This document shows, piece after piece, positions 53,201 to 60,258 of a DNA stretch of 64,000 bases. Below the pieces are notes generated by a model. The model ran no database searches. It was not told the origin of the DNA and worked only from the letters and a program-made list of their open reading frames with translations. This stretch comes from Ktedonosporobacter rubrisoli. Lineage in GTDB: Bacteria; Chloroflexota; Ktedonobacteria; Ktedonobacterales; Ktedonobacteraceae. Each line of letters starts with the position of its first letter. Positions within the stretch are counted from its first letter, which is position 1. Position numbers and translations under genes: made by a program. The stretch is taken from positions 6,014,001-6,078,000 of the forward strand of contig NZ_CP035758.1 of NCBI RefSeq assembly GCF_004208415.1, written 5' to 3'.

Positions 53201-53389
53201 TGGTGAATATGGTCCAGGCGGCATTGGCGAGTAGGGATTCACCTCCTGCGGCATTGCTGGTGCTGCAGAAGGAGGCTGATTGAATTGCTGATGCTGTTGA
53301 CGATAACCACTCAACAAACCGCTGGCAGGCGCGGGGCCACCAAACTCGGTCTCGTAATTATTGTCCGGCGGTTGATCCCAATTGTTCAT
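50270..53389 (-). CDS. Penicillin-binding protein 1A-like, with repeat-rich cytoplasmic tail
   Basis: 1039 residues. The unusual N-terminus (about 1-205) is cytoplasmic, rich in Pro, Gln and Met, with about nine PPMNGF-type repeats. After a basic stretch (QKMRQKRESRHPRARK) a single helix (about 230-256) anchors the protein. The GT51 glycosyltransferase (about 275-470) has EDPSFWTNSGIDPQGIVRA with the catalytic Glu, and GGSTLTQQIIKNL. The transpeptidase (about 560-905) has PGSTFKP (SXXK serine), SLN (SXN) and AAKTGTTDQF (KTG). A tail of Asn/Asp repeats (DNQNNDNNGDNNDN) ends the protein. It polymerises and cross-links peptidoglycan outside the membrane. Divergent from a metallopeptidase gene. 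Confidence 0.95.
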   Translation of the reverse strand: MNNWDQPPDNNYETEFGGPAPASGLLSGYRQQHQQFNQPPSAAPAMPQEVNPYSPMPPGPYSPQPSMPQQPPPQQMPPAGSWQDQQNWFANTRQMVQRFSGKIAAIGRQNYQQSAPPMNGFQQQSAPPMNGFPPQAAPPMNGFQQSAPPMNGFSPQGAPPMNGFQQPMNGFQQQSAPPMNGFPPQGAPPMNGFPPGQGPSGPLDDKQWKRSRSVRLSQKMRQKRESRHPRARKIVLGIIIGILAFIVVATSAGGVYAYSLYQTQLPRLQGLATQQITQTTHITDRNGVPLANLFPDTGRRTPVMYKDIPQVMQDAMIGAEDPSFWTNSGIDPQGIVRAAVEYLQHHAIAGGGSTLTQQIIKNLTGDARQTPDRKAIEAVLATGLTQQYPKSKILEMYFNIAGFGAQDLGIESAVEDYFHLMPQCDKNFNCVPGIKNLDYDLQTKKHDPYLGLARASLLAAMPQNPVIYDPTLGESHRQAALGRQDYVLKQMMTKVQKPVDGIGPITPAVIQKVEQMTAKMKFTGYQPTLRAPQFVQWVKVQLATALGHGNYSAGLDAVLSGGFNVRTTLDANLEDYVERAVKRHLTQPEFQYFPTGHYATLNQDNRVNDAAVVVMNARDGEVLAMDGSLDYNFQSNDEKLKSMVSGKVNMALQPRQPGSTFKPIVYATAFQMGWYPGIILPDSKTYFPNGLPAGTDAFSDATGVYKPTDYSAFTNQNMTVRKATAMSLNVPAVKAMTFVGKENVANTAHLMGINGSFDDQLKGCGSACVSMVLGSLPASLLQMTGAYQTFANQGTHVPPQGIIDIWDNYGHHLYHLDPNNVKGATRVFSPQVSYMMTSVLADEHARTGEFLNDHDLSFWDWDPTCGYRSYAPYPDCQIHQVAAKTGTTDQFVDNWTIGYTPDVVVGVWAGNADNTTMVNVSGVSGAGPIWHSVMERVNGHCNVANDDVPCGDINFDQLNFKQTTFTQPPGLHVRCVSPMNGLQAQGDTGNCDWVLDGQDPMQSGFVATNNDNQNNDNNGDNNDNTDINIDNILNNLGKH
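52806..53052. repeat. Coding minisatellite, PPMNGF repeats in the PBP tail
   Basis: Irregular copies of a roughly 30-bp unit (minus-strand protein APPMNGFQQQS / APPMNGFPPQG) run through this stretch, with one short variant lacking the APP (FQQPMNGFQQ). Unit-to-unit identity is high at the DNA level, for example repeated GAAGCCATTCAT-like and GGTGCC blocks, so length variation between strains is expected. Confidence 0.85.
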
Positions 53390-53722
53390 AATAAAATCAT
53401 CCTCATATTCATGCAGTAGCTTGTTCCCTATATCTCTTGTGTGCTCTCACCATACCAACCCTAAACTAGCATACTATATTTTTCTATTCCTGGGTTTAAT
53501 GCCTTATGGAGTTTAACGAATAAGATGACACACGTTAACCGAATCACCTATTTAGGCCATGCTTCTATAACTGAACAGCTGCGCTCATATTCAGAGAAAT
53601 ATAGGTTCTGAAGCGGCTTTATGCTTCCCTTCCAGGTATATTATGCGCCGAAATTACGCTTGCAAAATCATGTACAATAGTAGGGCATAGTGTCACGATA
53701 TCATGCTGGGAGGAGCCCTTTT
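53390..53722. other. Divergent intergenic region, PBP/metallopeptidase
   Basis: About 330 bp, AT-rich in the middle (53465-53500), where promoters for both genes should lie. No defensible -35/-10 pair or operator was found. GGGAGGAG before 53723 is the metallopeptidase ribosome binding site. Confidence 0.4.
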
Positions 53723-55339
53723 ATGTTAACAAGGCCTGGTCCCCTCTTGCGACTCTTCGTTGTTTGTATGCTTGGTGGCGTTCTCTCGCCTGCTCTCGCC
53801 CCCTCTCATGCTTACGCCTTCAGTGATCCAATTACGATTAATTCCCAAACAGATACGATCAATTTTCCCAGTGGGATAGATTTTCAGGTCTCGGCTCGCG
53901 ATAGTACTAGCCCAATCGTCCGGGCGACGATTTTTATAGCTTCTAGTTCGGCCAATTTGCGCGAAGAACATCAGGTCAATGTAACTGATCCCTCACAGCA
54001 GGTCACGCTGCGCTGGCACGAGGATACGACCGGCAACCACTTTACTCCTCCAGGCACTCAAATCAGCTACCATTGGGCGCTGCAAGATCAGCTCGGCAAT
54101 CTCTACACAGGGATAATCCAGCATTTTTCGGTTATCGACACTCGCTACAACTGGCAACAAATCTCGGATGGCATGCTGCAGGTGCATTGGTACAATCGTA
54201 CTGTTGATTTCGGCAAGGCGGTTCTGCACGAAGCCGATGCCCACCTCAAACGTATTAGTGCCAATCTTGGCGGCGGCCTCGTTGAGCCGGTTGATCTGTG
54301 GATCTATGCCAGCAATGATGATTTTCATGGCTCGCTCGCTCCTCAGACCTACGAGTGGGTTGGCGGGATCTCCTTTCCTGAGCTGGATCAGGCATCGATT
54401 GTTGTCGATAGCCTGCAAGCCGAGACGCTAAGCCGCGATATGCCTCATGAGATGACGCACCTGGTCTTTCATCAATTGATCGCGCGTGGCATCTTAGCTC
54501 CTCTCTGGCTGGATGAAGGGTTGGCTGTCTATAACCAGGTTTATCACGAGCCGGCCATGAAGATGCGCTTTAAACAAGCTCTGGCCGAGCACAATCTGTT
54601 ACGCCTTGACGATATCGCTAACGAGTTTCCGGCCGATGCAAATAAGGCTTACCTGGCCTATGCCGAGAGCTGGATGCTTGTAGATTATATGTACCATACG
54701 TTCGGGCCACAAAAAATAGCTGCACTGATTAAGGGTATGGATAATCCGCAAAATTCTTTCCGCCAGGATTTGCTACTCGCTCTTGATGAGGATCAAATCC
54801 ACCTGGAAAACCAGTGGCTCTTACACCTCAACCAGCCGCCCATTCTCAATCCTTCAGATATTATGTCCACGCCACAGCCGAATAGAAAACCGATCCAGGT
54901 GAAGATTATGCCCGATAGCAATGCGCCACTCTTGCTCGCACTGGGCATAGCGCTGGTCACCATCTCTTTGATGAGCATGACCAGCCTGCTGGTCTATCAA
55001 CGCCGCAATCGGCAGAGCAGGCAGCAGCTTCGGCGGGACCGGTACGGGCTCAATCAGGCCTGGCCGTCTTCTTTTTCTACGTTACAACGCTCTATCCCTT
55101 CTACTGATCCCATGGGCTCTGCTCTTCCTCCACAGCAAAGGCCGTGGCCAGTTTCTGATCAGTATATGAGCTCAGCAGGACCTTACGCCTCTTCTGAGGA
55201 CCAGGAGTGGCCGCCGCGCTATCCGCCAGCGCGGGATGCGGCTGAGCCGTTCGTCGGCAATGATCCCAACTGGCCCCGCTTCACGCCGGGACAGGAGTAT
55301 CCGGGCAGCTATCCCAATCACCAGGTTCCGCAGGAGTAA
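53723..55339 (+). CDS. Secreted gluzincin metallopeptidase (peptidase MA-like), membrane anchored
   Basis: 538 residues from ATG 53723 behind GGGAGGAG; the GTG at 53690 was rejected. A signal segment (about 9-32, LFVVCMLGGVLSPALA) is followed by an Ig-like beta region (about 40-150). The zinc site is MPHEMTHLVFH near residue 241 with the third ligand in LWLDEGLAVYNQ about 25 residues later, the HEXXH-E pattern of gluzincins. A C-terminal helix (about 393-420, LLLALGIALVTISLMSM) and a Pro/Gln-rich cytoplasmic tail with PPQQRPWP and PPRYPPAR follow. It would act outside the cell on unknown proteins. Divergent from the PBP gene, so an envelope role is plausible. Confidence 0.87.
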   Translation: MLTRPGPLLRLFVVCMLGGVLSPALAPSHAYAFSDPITINSQTDTINFPSGIDFQVSARDSTSPIVRATIFIASSSANLREEHQVNVTDPSQQVTLRWHEDTTGNHFTPPGTQISYHWALQDQLGNLYTGIIQHFSVIDTRYNWQQISDGMLQVHWYNRTVDFGKAVLHEADAHLKRISANLGGGLVEPVDLWIYASNDDFHGSLAPQTYEWVGGISFPELDQASIVVDSLQAETLSRDMPHEMTHLVFHQLIARGILAPLWLDEGLAVYNQVYHEPAMKMRFKQALAEHNLLRLDDIANEFPADANKAYLAYAESWMLVDYMYHTFGPQKIAALIKGMDNPQNSFRQDLLLALDEDQIHLENQWLLHLNQPPILNPSDIMSTPQPNRKPIQVKIMPDSNAPLLLALGIALVTISLMSMTSLLVYQRRNRQSRQQLRRDRYGLNQAWPSSFSTLQRSIPSTDPMGSALPPQQRPWPVSDQYMSSAGPYASSEDQEWPPRYPPARDAAEPFVGNDPNWPRFTPGQEYPGSYPNHQVPQE

Positions 55340-55442
55340 AATATAGAAACATTCTCACTTAGCAACACAAAAAGATAAGCTGCAGGCAAGCGAAAAGGCG
55401 TTATAATACGTTCTGCAGCGCGCAAATGCAGCAATCAGGCTT

Positions 55443-55463
55443 GTGATCAATCCTTTTGATCAC
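55443..55463 (+). promoter_or_regulatory. Small perfect dyad upstream of dprA
   Basis: GTGATCAA-TCCTT-TTGATCAC is a perfect 8-bp dyad 21 bp before the dprA start, followed by GTTTTG. It may be a terminator of upstream transcription, an operator, or a leader hairpin close to the ribosome binding site AGGCAGAGGAAG. Confidence 0.45.
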
Positions 55464-55483
55464 GTTTTGAAAGGCAGAGGAAG

Positions 55484-56635
55484 ATGGAAGTGCATGATAA
55501 TACGCCACCCCGCTATTATCCTTCTACTGCGCTATCCCTTGACGAGTTAGCTTACTGGATCGCCTTCAGCCGGGTATCAGGCATCGGTCCAGTCAGTTTC
55601 AAGCGCCTGCTTGATTACTTTGCTGATGATGTAGAGTCCGCCTGGCAGGCCGATAGTAAGGCTCTGCACGCAGCCAGGCTCAATCAGCATACGATTGAAC
55701 AATTTCTTAAGCAGCGCCCAAAGATTATCCCTCAGCAGGAGCTAGAGAGGTTAGAGCGCTTGCGCGTCTGGGTCATTACCTGGCGTGACGAGAGCTATCC
55801 ACCGCTGCTCAAGAAGATCGAGTACGCGCCTCCTGTGCTCTATGTTTGTGGCAATTTGACTGAGGACGATCGGCACTATACGCTGGGCATTGTGGGCACG
55901 CGCAAGATGAGTACATACGGTCGCCAGGTTACTGAGCGCTTTGCCAGCGAACTGGCCCGCAGCAGGATTACGATCGTCAGCGGGCTGGCTCTGGGTGTGG
56001 ATACTGTTGCGCATACGACGGCTCTGGATGTGGGCGGACGTACGATAGCCGTGTTGGCCTGCGGTCTGGATGTGATCTATCCGGCGGTCAATCACGATCT
56101 GGCCAAAAGGATTGTAGAATCGGGGCAAGGCGCTTTGCTGACGTCCTTTCCGTTAGGCGTTAAGCCGGAGTCGGGCAACTTTCCGGCGCGCAATCATCTT
56201 ATTTCGGGCCTCTCACAAGGCATCCTGGTTACGGAAGCTCCGCCAAAGAGTGGAGCGCTCATTACAGCAACTTCGGCCCTCAATCAGGGACGCGAGGTTT
56301 TCGCGGTACCTGGCGGCATCTTTTCGCCCGGGGGCGCTGGCGTGAATAAGTTGATCCAGGATGGCGCGCATCCAGTCACAAATGTTAACGATATTGTGAA
56401 CAACCTGAATCTGTTTATGCTTTCTCAGCAGGTGGAGGCTCAGGTCATTCTCCCCGAGAATGCGGAGGAGCAAAAGTTGCTCTCGCTCTTGAGCCATGAG
56501 GCATGCCATATTGATGAGTTGATTCGCGAATCCCAGCTGCCCGCCAATACGGTTAGCGCTGTGCTAACGATGATGGAACTGAAGGGGATGATCAGGCAAG
56601 TCGGCGGCATGCATTATGTGCTGAGCGAGACGTAA
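55484..56635 (+). CDS. dprA: DNA-processing protein DprA
   Basis: 383 residues. An N-terminal SAM/HhH-like segment (about 17-70, VSGIGPVSFKRLLDYF) precedes the extended Rossmann DprA/Smf core: YPPLLKKIEYAPPVLYVCG, LGIVGTRKMSTYGR, VSGLALGVDTVAH, VLACGLDVIYP, NFPARNHLISGLS, VTEAPPKSGALITA and VFAVPGG. A C-terminal winged helix (about 325-380) matches DprA WH domains. It binds incoming single-stranded DNA and loads RecA during natural transformation. No other competence gene is in the window. A small dyad lies just upstream. Family call is secure. Confidence 0.95.
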   Translation: MEVHDNTPPRYYPSTALSLDELAYWIAFSRVSGIGPVSFKRLLDYFADDVESAWQADSKALHAARLNQHTIEQFLKQRPKIIPQQELERLERLRVWVITWRDESYPPLLKKIEYAPPVLYVCGNLTEDDRHYTLGIVGTRKMSTYGRQVTERFASELARSRITIVSGLALGVDTVAHTTALDVGGRTIAVLACGLDVIYPAVNHDLAKRIVESGQGALLTSFPLGVKPESGNFPARNHLISGLSQGILVTEAPPKSGALITATSALNQGREVFAVPGGIFSPGGAGVNKLIQDGAHPVTNVNDIVNNLNLFMLSQQVEAQVILPENAEEQKLLSLLSHEACHIDELIRESQLPANTVSAVLTMMELKGMIRQVGGMHYVLSET

Positions 56636-56760
56636 TAAGACGCTCACCGACCATTTCAATAATATGCGGGATAATGGATTTGCTTTATGAGCGTGCAAGC
56701 CATGCTATCTATGGCATAATAAGTATTATGAATGTGCTATTTACACAAGGAGCAAAAAAG

Positions 56761-57315
56761 ATGCATGCGGAATTACAGGCTCTTTTCGCTGCCGATCAGG
56801 CTGAACGTAAAATCCATCCCGCATATGGAGAGGCTGAATACAGGGAACTGCGCAAGCATGATACCCAGCGCCGCGAGCGTGTGCAGGCCTTAATGCAAGC
56901 CGGAGCGCTGCAGGAGGCCGAAGATTACTATCATGCCGCGATGATCTTCCAGCACGGCGAGACGTTGGAGGAGATTTGGCAGGCTCACACGCTCGCCTTG
57001 ACGGCGGCTGAGAAGGGATATCGCCGCGCAAAATGGCTGGCAGCTGCGGCTATGGATCGCTGGCTGATGTATCAGGGCAAGCCGCAAAAATATGGCACAC
57101 AGTTTGTTCCTGACGGCAAGGGCTATCGGTTATGGGAGCTTGATCCTGCGACAAGCGATGCAGAGCGCGCGGCCTGGAATGTGCCTTCTCTGAATGAACA
57201 GCAGAGACGTGCCGAACAGTTGAGCCGCGATGAGCCGCAGCCACCACCCGAACTTGCCCCCGGATGGCTTCAGGAGGCACGCAAACGCTGGTCCCAACAA
57301 GACCCTTCAGATTAA
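56761..57315 (+). CDS. DUF6624-type protein
   Basis: 184 residues from ATG 56761, which follows AAGGAGC; the frame opens at 56674 but earlier starts lack a site. The pattern 'AADQAERK', EAEDYYHAAMIFQHGE, MDRWLMYQGKPQKYGTQF and the following DPATSDAERAAWNVPSL matches DUF6624, whose hallmark is the Q-x-YGTQ segment near residue 116. Nothing is known to me about its activity. The rest is helical, Ala/Arg/Glu-rich, with a proline-rich C-terminus. It stands 125 bp after dprA on the same strand and converges on the mini-XRE genes. Confidence 0.8.
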   Translation: MHAELQALFAADQAERKIHPAYGEAEYRELRKHDTQRRERVQALMQAGALQEAEDYYHAAMIFQHGETLEEIWQAHTLALTAAEKGYRRAKWLAAAAMDRWLMYQGKPQKYGTQFVPDGKGYRLWELDPATSDAERAAWNVPSLNEQQRRAEQLSRDEPQPPPELAPGWLQEARKRWSQQDPSD

Positions 57316-57343
57316 GATCTGACTTTCTTTGCCCTGCCAGCTT

Positions 57344-57550
57344 CTACAAGATTTTGATCTCTGCACTTGCAATCGTGACTTCGTAGCCCAATTTTTCTGA
57401 AAGAACGTGACAGACGGCTGAGGCCAAATCGGGTCGTACTGGCTCACCTCGCTCCATCTTCTCAAGCGTTGGCCGTGAGACATTGGCTAATTGGGATAGA
57501 CGAGAAATATTGAGTGCGGCCTTGATACGAAGTTCTCTTACTCGCGACAT
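57344..57550 (-). CDS. Mini XRE helix-turn-helix protein, second of a pair
   Basis: 68 residues from ATG 57550, with AAAGGG five bases before it; a GTG two codons earlier was rejected. Helix-turn-helix: VRELRIKAALNISRLSQLAN, VSRPTLEKMERGEPVRPDLA, then CHVLSEKLGYEVTI. It lacks any partner domain. Its C-terminus (YEVTIASAEIKIL) resembles that of the preceding mini-protein (RDIAIDSIEGLNITR), so the two are probably tandem paralogues. It follows that gene by 44 bp and would be cotranscribed. Targets are unknown; the adjoining XRE-TPR gene is an obvious candidate to act with it. Confidence 0.87.
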   Translation of the reverse strand: MSRVRELRIKAALNISRLSQLANVSRPTLEKMERGEPVRPDLASAVCHVLSEKLGYEVTIASAEIKIL

Positions 57551-57594
57551 GCTCACCCTTTCGACAAAACTAACCCTATTCCAGCTCTTTTTGT

Positions 57595-57807
57595 TTACCT
57601 GGTAATATTCAAGCCCTCAATGCTATCTATCGCAATATCTCTTTCCAGATATTTTTCCAGCACTCTCACCAACTTGACCACAGTCACTCTTGTAGTCGCT
57701 TTGCCATTTCCAATACGAATAATCGTAGCCACATCGACACCGCTTCTATCCGCCAGTTCCTTTTTGCGCAATCCTGCCTCAGTAATCAGTTCGTTGAGTG
57801 TTGCCAT
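57595..57807 (-). CDS. Mini XRE helix-turn-helix protein, first of a pair
   Basis: 70 residues behind a strong GGGGAGAG. The whole protein is a helix-turn-helix: LNELITEAGLRKKELADRSG, VDVATIIRIGNGKATTRVTV, then VKLVRVLEKYLERDIAI. It lies 41 bp after the XRE-TPR gene and before the second mini-protein on the same strand, giving a three-gene run of DNA-binding proteins. It has no ligand or oligomerisation domain beyond the HTH, so it may dimerise through the short C-terminal strand DIAIDSIE. Role unknown. Confidence 0.87.
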   Translation of the reverse strand: MATLNELITEAGLRKKELADRSGVDVATIIRIGNGKATTRVTVVKLVRVLEKYLERDIAIDSIEGLNITR

Positions 57808-57848
57808 TTTCTCTCCCCACCAAATCTTTCATCATCGGCCCCAAATAG

Positions 57849-59102
57849 CTAGAACATACCAAGCTGCACGCCCAGATTGTCAACATAAGGATTTACGCCA
57901 GCTTTTTTTGACAGCGCGTGATACACATCTCTGGCCAAAGTCTCGCCTTTTTTCGAGCCCATCAGCCTGGCAGTTTCTAAGGCCTGAATCCCGGCTTTAG
58001 CGCTCCCCTCCCTATCTCCCTCGGCCTCAAACAGTCTGGCTTCTGTCAGGCTGAAATACATACGCCATTCAGCGAGATCAGAGGTTAAGGCTTTCCAGGC
58101 CATGTTGAGTTCATTGTGCGCATCTTTGAAATAACCTTTACTGGTCGGTCGATGCTTACCAAGGTGCAGATAGATCTTTGCCTTCTCATGATGCACGGCA
58201 GCCAGGTTTGGGCGCAAAAAGCTAGTGTCCTCTTCGATTTTGCCATTATAGACAGCATTTAACGCTTTATCTAGCCAGCCATGAACCTGCGGCTCAAGCG
58301 TTTTATCAGTGGCCGCATAGTTAACATATGTATTAGCCGCAGCCAGATATATGTTTACTTTCAACGGTGTGCGCACCTGGCCAATGCGCTCAAGCGCACC
58401 GTCTATAGATGCTCTAGCCGTAGCATAACACTCATGTTCCAGATGCATTTGTGCGCCGCGGAACAGGACAGCGGAGAGCAGTTCGCTATCATCAAGTTGA
58501 GTGGCAAGCTGTATGGCTTGCTGGTTATCATTGAGAACAATATTTTTATGCTTCTCATCCATGCCCCAGTGTTGGGCAATTGCCATGTGGAGCTGATAAA
58601 ATTGGCAGAGAAGATACTGCCAGGCCTCCTGCTGCAATACTGGGACGACCTTGCTGACTTCGCTCAATCTGCGTAAGCGCCTATCGATGCGGGAAGCGAT
58701 CTCGGCTGCCCTGCCACTATAAAGGCACTCCCAGCCCATCGCCAGTGTATCTTCGTAGTGATAATAGCTATCCTCTTCAACGATCTCTACCATTCCAGCA
58801 GGCTTGTTCTCAAAGTTTCCCATAGCATCCTGATAGACGGTCAGGCGCCAATCAAGCCCGAGTAGCGCCGGGGGAATTTTAAGCAATCTAGCGAGAAAGA
58901 TGCGCCGTTCAAGATCATGTAACATCGCCGAAGTCTCCCATTCCTGAATAGTACGCAATTTGCAGCCAGTTGCAACAGAAAAATCTACCTGGGTTTTATA
59001 GCGCTTCCTCCGATAGTAAGCTATCACTTCTCCCATATGGGGCAAAATCCCCACGCCCGGCGCAAAATTCCCATAGCGTAGCCACCAATATAACCTATGC
59101 AT
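57849..59102 (-). CDS. XRE-family regulator with C-terminal TPR domain
   Basis: 417 residues; ATG 59102 follows TGAGGTG. The N-terminal LYWWLRYGNFAPGVGILPHM precedes the HTH (about 25-60: VIAYYRRKRYKTQVDFSVAT, CKLRTIQEWETS), then RRIFLARLLKIPPALLGLDW, a linker I associate with Ktedonobacteria regulators. The C-terminal 300 residues are TPR-like helices (DDSELLSAVLFRGAQMHLEH, RPNLAAVHHEKAKIYLHLGK, WRMYFSLTEARLFEAEGDRE). TPRs in such regulators can bind peptides or other proteins. It heads the run of three DNA-binding proteins. It is the intact template against which the split HTH/TPR pair at 41543-42874 can be compared. Confidence 0.88.
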   Translation of the reverse strand: MHRLYWWLRYGNFAPGVGILPHMGEVIAYYRRKRYKTQVDFSVATGCKLRTIQEWETSAMLHDLERRIFLARLLKIPPALLGLDWRLTVYQDAMGNFENKPAGMVEIVEEDSYYHYEDTLAMGWECLYSGRAAEIASRIDRRLRRLSEVSKVVPVLQQEAWQYLLCQFYQLHMAIAQHWGMDEKHKNIVLNDNQQAIQLATQLDDSELLSAVLFRGAQMHLEHECYATARASIDGALERIGQVRTPLKVNIYLAAANTYVNYAATDKTLEPQVHGWLDKALNAVYNGKIEEDTSFLRPNLAAVHHEKAKIYLHLGKHRPTSKGYFKDAHNELNMAWKALTSDLAEWRMYFSLTEARLFEAEGDREGSAKAGIQALETARLMGSKKGETLARDVYHALSKKAGVNPYVDNLGVQLGMF

Positions 59103-59398
59103 ATTTTACAACACCTCACGCCATTTCAGCATCCTAAATCAATCTATTTCTATTGTACATTAGTGCAAAAATTTCTATTAATACATGCGCTTTTCCTGCG
59201 TTCCACAAAAACATTGCGTTGTTTTTTTCTTATTCCCCACTATGATATAACCAGGCTTACCCGAATTTATGCAACTGTTAGCATTCTCCATCTTTGCCTG
59301 AATGCTAACATAAATTGACGAGCGGCCTTTGATTGTTCGCCAAAGCTGGCTGGCAACAATGAATAGCTGTTTGGTTTGTTAGGAATGGAGGTCGGTTC

Positions 59399-59704
59399 AT
59401 GGCAGATTTTGAGTTCTACGAGGGCTTCTGGAGCTTTTCCAATGATGAGATTGAGATTTTGATGGATGAGGCGACGTTCGACAAGTATTTCAGGGCCTAC
59501 TTGCAAGAGAAAGGCCTGGAAACCAGAACATATCTGGAGTTGCTCCACTATGCCGAAGAGGTGCAGCAGCAACATAAAGCCGCCGAGGAAATTCTGTTTG
59601 ATCCCTCCTACTGGCTCCCCCTTGCCAGCGATCCCAGCGTACGCATCGTGCCAAGAAAGCTTCCACTCGCTAGCCAGGCGGATAGGGAAGGCCTTTATCC
59701 ATAA
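59399..59704 (+). CDS. Conserved-looking small protein of unknown function
   Basis: 101 residues with a strong GGAGGT six bases before ATG 59399. The sequence is acidic and helical: FEFYEGFWSFSNDEIEILMD, FDKYFRAYLQEKGLETRTYL, HYAEEVQQQHKAAEE, then a short FDPSYWLPLASDPSVRIVPR tail. There is no membrane span, signal peptide or known motif. It stands alone between the XRE-TPR gene (divergent) and the MazG-like gene. The 296 bp before it are AT-rich and show nothing definite. Start signal and amino-acid composition support a real gene. Confidence 0.65.
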   Translation: MADFEFYEGFWSFSNDEIEILMDEATFDKYFRAYLQEKGLETRTYLELLHYAEEVQQQHKAAEEILFDPSYWLPLASDPSVRIVPRKLPLASQADREGLYP

Positions 59705-59922
59705 GTGAGCCCGAGACTTTATTGTCGGGCGCGAGCCAGCCTATAACCCGTACACGGCTTGCGCCTGGCAGCATTACGAGCAGCCGCACCCTTGACAATC
59801 AGCTGATGGTCTTTTAAGGTTGCAATAGGCAGATGTGCGAAGTTTGTTAAATTTATTAGCCGGTTCCGCGCCATCTATCTATTTTTATAGGATAGGCACG
59901 GAGCCCAGAGGGACGTTTGTTT

Positions 59923-60258
59923 ATGCTGCTTGAATATCATAATAAGTTGGTGCGCGATAACATCCCAAAAATCATTCAAGAGGATAACTGTACCTGCACT
60001 ATTGAGATTATGGACGAACCAGAATTTCGCCAGGCTCTGCGGCAGAAATTGGTAGAGGAGGCTCAGGAGGCTGCTCAGGCCGAGGGACAACACCTGATTA
60101 GCGAGCTTGCCGATATCTATGAAGTTATTGATGCGCTGATGAGCAGCTATAAAATCGATCCCGAGCTCGTACGCCGTGAGCAAGAGCACAGGCGCAGCCA
60201 GCGAGGAGGATTTATACAGCGTATTCGTTTGCTTAATGTATCCAGGAACTACCAATGA
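59923..60258 (+). CDS. MazG-like nucleotide pyrophosphohydrolase (PRA-PH type)
   Basis: 111 residues from ATG 59923 (AGAGGG upstream; TTG at 59917 rejected). The start LLEYHNKLVRDNIPKII and the metal-binding EEAQEAAQ helix followed by ELADIYEVIDAL match the all-alpha NTP pyrophosphatase fold, with the EExxE...ExxD pattern intact. Such small proteins are thought to clear non-canonical or excess nucleoside triphosphates. The stop overlaps the murF-alr start by four bases (ATGA), so the two are translationally coupled. The wall-synthesis link is by position only and is worth testing. Confidence 0.85.
   Translation: MLLEYHNKLVRDNIPKIIQEDNCTCTIEIMDEPEFRQALRQKLVEEAQEAAQAEGQHLISELADIYEVIDALMSSYKIDPELVRREQEHRRSQRGGFIQRIRLLNVSRNYQ

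Noticed and set aside
52229..53283. Long plus-strand frames opposite the penicillin-binding protein
   Set aside because: They are mirror products of the repeat-rich PBP gene, with skewed composition and no start signals; PBP motifs on the minus strand are complete.
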